Assembly: GCA_964390445.1 (NCBI GenBank)
Contig: CAYMJJ010000082.1
Location: 1-11,303, forward strand
Reading direction: 5' to 3'
DNA length: 11,303 nt
Source of the DNA: Anderseniella sp964390445
Lineage (GTDB): Bacteria; Pseudomonadota; Alphaproteobacteria; Rhizobiales; Aestuariivirgaceae
Shown here: positions 8,086 through 11,303 of the stretch, piece after piece
How positions within the stretch are numbered: the first letter of the stretch is position 1
Layout of the letters: the number at the start of each line of letters is the position of its first letter
Program-made: the position numbers and the translations under genes
The notes under the pieces: generated by a model
What the model was told of the DNA's origin: nothing
What the model saw: the letters and a program-made list of their open reading frames with translations, nothing else
Databases searched by the model: none

Positions 8086-9468
8086 ATGGCCAGCCGAAAA
8101 AACCGTCCCGCGAAGAAGTCCAGCAAGCCAGCCGTCATCGAGGCGACGGCGACAGAGCTGAAGGATGATGCATCGGCGGCCCCAGGCGCACCCGTGGGCA
8201 CCCATGTGACCTCGAACGCTGACGGTCACGTCACGATGGAGGCACTCGGCTCTGGTTACGACTCCGCTGCCGCTGTTGCGCCAGATGAACCGGTATCGCA
8301 CGAAGAGCGTGAACCCGCACCGTCGGCAACCACCGGACCGGAGGCAAGCGCTTCAGCTTCGCCGAAGAAGTCTGGCGGCACTGGCAAATGGATTGCCGCC
8401 GGGCTGGCGGCAGCCTTGATTGCCGGCATAGTCGGCGGTGGATACCTCTACCACACCTACGGCCAGCAGATGCTCGGCACAGGATCCGCCATCACTGACA
8501 TGGCTGCCATCGAAGCACAGGTGATGGACGCAACGGGTGCTGCACAGTCAGCCAGCCAGACCGCAGATTCGGTCAAGGCCGAAACTGCAAGCCTTGCCAC
8601 AAGACTGGACCAGCGCACGTCGGAACTTCAGCAGAACCTTGATGCGATCAGACAGTCCGTCGATGCACTGCGCCAGTCGCCGCAGCTTGCCCAGGCCCAG
8701 CCTGGCGGCGAAGAACTGTCTGCCCTGACCCAGCGCCTCGACGGCCTTGCCAGCAGGATCGAACAGCTTGAAGCGACGGCAGTTGCTGCCCCCGCGCCAT
8801 CCTCGCCGGCTGACAGTGCCGAAGTCTCCGCGCTGCGCGAGCAAGTCGCCAGCAGCGAGCAGCGCATTAGCAGCCTGACCGGCCAGCTTGAGACGCTTTC
8901 CAGCGAACTCAGATCGGTCAACGACAAACTGGCAGAGCGTCCCGCCGTTTCAACCCATGCCGGGACAAGCGAAGCGATATCGGCCCTGATCACTGCCGTG
9001 ACCACGGGTGCTCCCTACGCCACCGAGCTGGCACTGCTGCGTGAACGCGCGGCGTTGCCGGCCCTGCCGGTGCTGGACAGCAACGCATCAACTGGCATTC
9101 GCACGGTCGCCGAACTGGACCAGCAATTGCAAGCGGCCGGAAACCAGCTAACCGCGCGCACCTCGGAAAGCGCAGCATCATCGGAAGGTTGGTGGGGCGC
9201 GCTGCAATCGAGGATATCGAAGGTGGTCACCGTGCGCAGTCTCGACAACCCCGACTGGCCCGCCGTGATCGCGCAAGCCCGCACCGCGCTGGCCGCAGGT
9301 GGCCCCGGTGCTGCCATCGCATCACTGCCTGACACCGCAACCGGCATGCCCGAAGTGCTGAGTGGCTGGCTGGTCGAAGCCCGCAAGCACGTCGCGGCGA
9401 GAAGCGAACTTGAACACCTGCCGCAAGCAGCCCTGTCGCCAGCACCGGCGACCGACATGGCTCAATAG
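8086..9468 (+). CDS. Mic60/mitofilin homologue, inner-membrane coiled-coil protein
   Basis: This 460-residue inner-membrane protein is inferred to be the alphaproteobacterial Mic60 (COG4223-like). In mitochondria Mic60 shapes cristae and forms contact sites; the bacterial form is linked to intracytoplasmic membranes and envelope contacts. A Lys-rich then acidic/Ala/Pro-rich cytoplasmic N-terminus (1-100) precedes one transmembrane helix (about 102-122). Heptad-like coiled-coil segments follow at about 135-200, 208-232 and 243-285, with Gln/Ala/Ser-rich composition. The C-terminal domain (about 297-445) begins AISALITAVTTGAPYATELALLRE, then has VVTVRSLDNPDWPAVIAQAR and SGWLVEARKHVAAR, which fits the mitofilin signature. 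I chose ATG 8086 over an in-frame TTG at 8050 near the hemD stop, because it begins a lysine-rich N-terminus of the usual form. No strong ribosome binding site is visible. The hemD-mic60-hemY order is the known alphaproteobacterial arrangement. Confidence 0.85.
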   Translation: MASRKNRPAKKSSKPAVIEATATELKDDASAAPGAPVGTHVTSNADGHVTMEALGSGYDSAAAVAPDEPVSHEEREPAPSATTGPEASASASPKKSGGTGKWIAAGLAAALIAGIVGGGYLYHTYGQQMLGTGSAITDMAAIEAQVMDATGAAQSASQTADSVKAETASLATRLDQRTSELQQNLDAIRQSVDALRQSPQLAQAQPGGEELSALTQRLDGLASRIEQLEATAVAAPAPSSPADSAEVSALREQVASSEQRISSLTGQLETLSSELRSVNDKLAERPAVSTHAGTSEAISALITAVTTGAPYATELALLRERAALPALPVLDSNASTGIRTVAELDQQLQAAGNQLTARTSESAASSEGWWGALQSRISKVVTVRSLDNPDWPAVIAQARTALAAGGPGAAIASLPDTATGMPEVLSGWLVEARKHVAARSELEHLPQAALSPAPATDMAQ

Positions 9469-9477
9469 ACTGTTTCC

Positions 9478-9481
9478 GAGG
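9478..9481 (+). promoter_or_regulatory. Ribosome binding site deciding the hemY start
   Basis: GAGG, 6 nt before the ATG at 9488. It supports this ATG over the longer in-frame opening from 9362, which would overlap the end of the Mic60 gene by 107 bases. Confidence 0.5.
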
Positions 9482-9487
9482 CGACCC

Positions 9488-11215
9488 ATGATTTCCCTTA
9501 TTCTCCGTTTTGCACTGATCGTGGTTCTGGCCATGGGCTTTGCCTGGCTGGCCGACCAACCCGGTGATCTGACGTTGCGCTGGCTCGGGTACGAGATCCA
9601 GACTTCGCTGATGGCGGCTGCCATTACGCTGGCCATCGTCGTCACCGTGTTATGGATCACCTGGTCCGTGCTGATCTGGTTGCTAGACCGGCCAGGTGCA
9701 CTCGGCAGCTGGTTCCGCACGCGTCGCCAGCAGAAAGGCCATGATGCAATTTCCAACGGCCTGATTGCGGTTGCAGCCGGCGACAAGGACGCCGCCCAGT
9801 CCAACGCACGAACCGCAACCGCCGTGCTCGGCAATGACCCCATGGCGCGCCTGCTTGATGCCCAGGCCGCCCAGATGCGCGGCGACAGTGCGCGCGTGAA
9901 CGAGCTTTTCGAGGAAATGGCCAATCAGCCCGAAACCCGCCTGCTGGGCTTGCGCGGGCTGCACACCGAAGCCGTCCGCAAGCAGGACATGGAACGCGCC
10001 CGCCACCTTGCCGAAGAAGCTGCCCGGCTCAATCCAAGGGCGGGCTGGGCAAGTTCTGCCGTGCTGTCGTACCAGTCAGCCAGCAAGGACTGGCCGGCGA
10101 TCACCAGGACCATCGATCAGCAGAAGCAGGCCCGGCTGATCGACCGCAGCGAAGCCAACGCCAGGCATGCAGTTGTGTTGACGGCACAGGCCATGGAGCT
10201 TCTGTCCGAGGACCCCGCCAGGGCCGGCGAACTGGCTCGCGAGGCCAACAAGCTTGAACCGTCCCTGGTGCCAGCCGCTGTGCTGGCCGCGCGACAGGCC
10301 GCGAAATCCGGCAACTTGCGCAAGGCATCCCGCATTATCGAGAAAACCTGGGCGCTGGTCCCGCACCCTGATCTCGCCGAAGTCTATGGCGAGCTCCGCG
10401 CTGGTGATTCCGCGCTGGACCGGCTGAAACGCATCAGGTCGCTGACTGCCAGATCAAGCGGCATCGAAGCGGCCGTGGCGCTGGCTATTGCCGCCATCGA
10501 CGCCCAGGAGTGGAAGGCCGCCCGCAAGGCGCTTGAGCCTTACGCACATGACCGGCCTCAGGCGCGCATCTGCGGCCTGATGGCCCAGATCGAGGAGGGC
10601 GAATTCAGGGACAAGGGCCGTGCCCGTGAGTGGCTCGCCCGAGCGGTTCGCGCCCCGCGTGATCCGGCGTGGACAGCCGATGGATACATTTCGCGGAACT
10701 GGCTGCCGGTATCGCCGGTCACCGGCGAGCTTGGTGCGTTCCGCTGGCGGGTGCCGGTCGAGGGTATCGCCGACGCATCCAGCGACGAAGACGACGACAT
10801 CGCCAACCTTCCCGCTTACGATGACGATAACGCTGGTTATTATGCAGAGGTGATGCCCGGTGATGATGCCATCCCCGTGAACCCGAAAGCCGGCGAGCAG
10901 CAGCCCGCACCAGCCTCGACTGACACCGCCCCGCCCGCCGCCGGGGTGACTGCGACCGAAGACATCAGGCCCGGTAACGCCGTTGATGCCGAGGCGTTCG
11001 ACAATCGCCCTGCCGAGGCGGAAGACAATGTCGCGCCGGAACCCGTGTCCCGTCCGGTGGCGGAAATCGAAAAGCCGATGCAACCTGCAGACCCGGCAGT
11101 ACCGGATGCCGATGACGGCACCCAGGTTCTCAAGCTGCGCCAGCCGGATGACCCCGGTCCGGATGATCCAGGCGCCGACGAACCCGAAAAGAAGACATCG
11201 CGAAGCTGGCTTTGA
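9488..11215 (+). CDS. hemY: HemY, TPR-repeat inner-membrane protein of the heme cluster
   Basis: The protein is 575 residues. Two transmembrane helices (about 3-22 and 39-66) flank a short loop containing LADQPGDLTLRWLGYEIQTS, the HemY_N signature. A long helical region of TPR-like repeats (about 85-395) has recurring short Ala-rich helix pairs such as EMANQPETRLLGLRGLHTEA and EDPARAGELAREANKLEP. The motif DPAWTADGYISRNWLPVSPV (391-410) and GAFRWRVPVE close the conserved part. Residues about 426-575 are a Pro-, Asp-, Glu- and Ala-rich, probably disordered tail ending KKTSRSWL. The proteobacterial HemY named here has an unclear role in late heme synthesis and is unrelated to the Bacillus protoporphyrinogen oxidase of the same name. 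The ATG is 19 bp after the Mic60 stop, so the two are very probably co-expressed. No terminator is visible before the tRNA gene. Confidence 0.92.
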   Translation: MISLILRFALIVVLAMGFAWLADQPGDLTLRWLGYEIQTSLMAAAITLAIVVTVLWITWSVLIWLLDRPGALGSWFRTRRQQKGHDAISNGLIAVAAGDKDAAQSNARTATAVLGNDPMARLLDAQAAQMRGDSARVNELFEEMANQPETRLLGLRGLHTEAVRKQDMERARHLAEEAARLNPRAGWASSAVLSYQSASKDWPAITRTIDQQKQARLIDRSEANARHAVVLTAQAMELLSEDPARAGELAREANKLEPSLVPAAVLAARQAAKSGNLRKASRIIEKTWALVPHPDLAEVYGELRAGDSALDRLKRIRSLTARSSGIEAAVALAIAAIDAQEWKAARKALEPYAHDRPQARICGLMAQIEEGEFRDKGRAREWLARAVRAPRDPAWTADGYISRNWLPVSPVTGELGAFRWRVPVEGIADASSDEDDDIANLPAYDDDNAGYYAEVMPGDDAIPVNPKAGEQQPAPASTDTAPPAAGVTATEDIRPGNAVDAEAFDNRPAEAEDNVAPEPVSRPVAEIEKPMQPADPAVPDADDGTQVLKLRQPDDPGPDDPGADEPEKKTSRSWL

Positions 11216-11218
11216 TTG

Positions 11219-11247
11219 TTGAATCGACCGCAACTTCGCGCTATCTG
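11219..11247 (+). promoter_or_regulatory. Candidate promoter of the tRNA-Thr gene
   Basis: TTGAAT (11219-11224), 17-nt spacer, TATCTG (11242-11247). The -35 box is fair and the -10 box poor by consensus. The implied start lies about 10 nt before the mature tRNA 5' end, as is common for tRNA genes. A GAATC (GANTC) site begins inside the -35 box. Confidence 0.35.
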
Positions 11248-11264
11248 TCGCGCATCTTGTGATT

Positions 11265-11303
11265 GCCGCAATAGCTCAGGTGGTAGAGCACATCATTCGT
11301 AAT
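11265..11303 (+). tRNA. tRNA-Thr (anticodon CGU), 5' part, cut by the window edge
   Basis: The 39 bases fit tRNA positions 1-39: acceptor strand GCCGCAA, then TA, D-arm GCTC-AGGTGGTA-GAGC, A26, and anticodon stem CATCA. The loop is TTCGTAA, and the first base of the closing stem (T) pairs with A31. Anticodon CGU reads ACG, hence threonine. The loop has U33, U36 and A37, the normal context for t6A37. The T-arm and 3' acceptor strand lie outside the window, so pairing of the acceptor stem cannot be tested. Confidence 0.88.

Noticed and set aside
9362..9487. 42-residue N-terminal extension of HemY overlapping the Mic60 gene
   Set aside because: The added residues are charged and unlike HemY. 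The ATG at 9488 has a ribosome binding site and begins directly with the first transmembrane helix.

Overview
The window is a GC-rich, densely coded piece of chromosome from an alphaproteobacterium, most likely of the Hyphomicrobiales (Rhizobiales) type. The main reason for this placement is gene order. tsaD and gpsA run away from a hemC-hemD-(mitofilin-like)-hemY cluster, and the mitofilin-like (Mic60) gene between hemD and hemY is an alphaproteobacterial hallmark. The genus cannot be named from the sequence alone. I see no mobile elements, CRISPR arrays, phage genes or long non-coding stretches.

Left half (1-6291), all on the minus strand. Reading in the direction of transcription, tsaD (tRNA t6A modification), gpsA (glycerol-3-phosphate dehydrogenase), an EVE-domain protein and a class I methyltransferase of the ETF-beta lysine methyltransferase type follow one another with overlaps or short gaps and look like one transcription unit. 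acsA (acetyl-CoA synthetase) comes next after 121 bp and ends at a strong intrinsic terminator. Beyond it lie a small unrecognised exported or membrane-anchored protein with its own promoter-like and terminator-like sequences, and the first 117 codons of an L,D-transpeptidase that runs off the left edge.

Right half (6400-11303), all on the plus strand. hemC and hemD (two consecutive steps from porphobilinogen to uroporphyrinogen III) overlap by one base. They are followed by a Mic60/mitofilin homologue and by hemY, which here is the two-helix TPR membrane protein and not a protoporphyrinogen oxidase. The last 39 nt are the 5' half of a tRNA-Thr (anticodon CGU), preceded by a possible promoter.

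The two halves meet in a 108-bp divergent control region (6292-6399). It holds a good candidate hemC promoter whose spacer contains a perfect 6-2-6 inverted repeat, and a weaker opposing candidate promoter for tsaD. This region and the heme/Mic60 gene cluster are the most interesting parts of the window. Most genes are ordinary housekeeping genes. Several are better started at internal ATG codons than at the longest open frame, and those choices are explained entry by entry.
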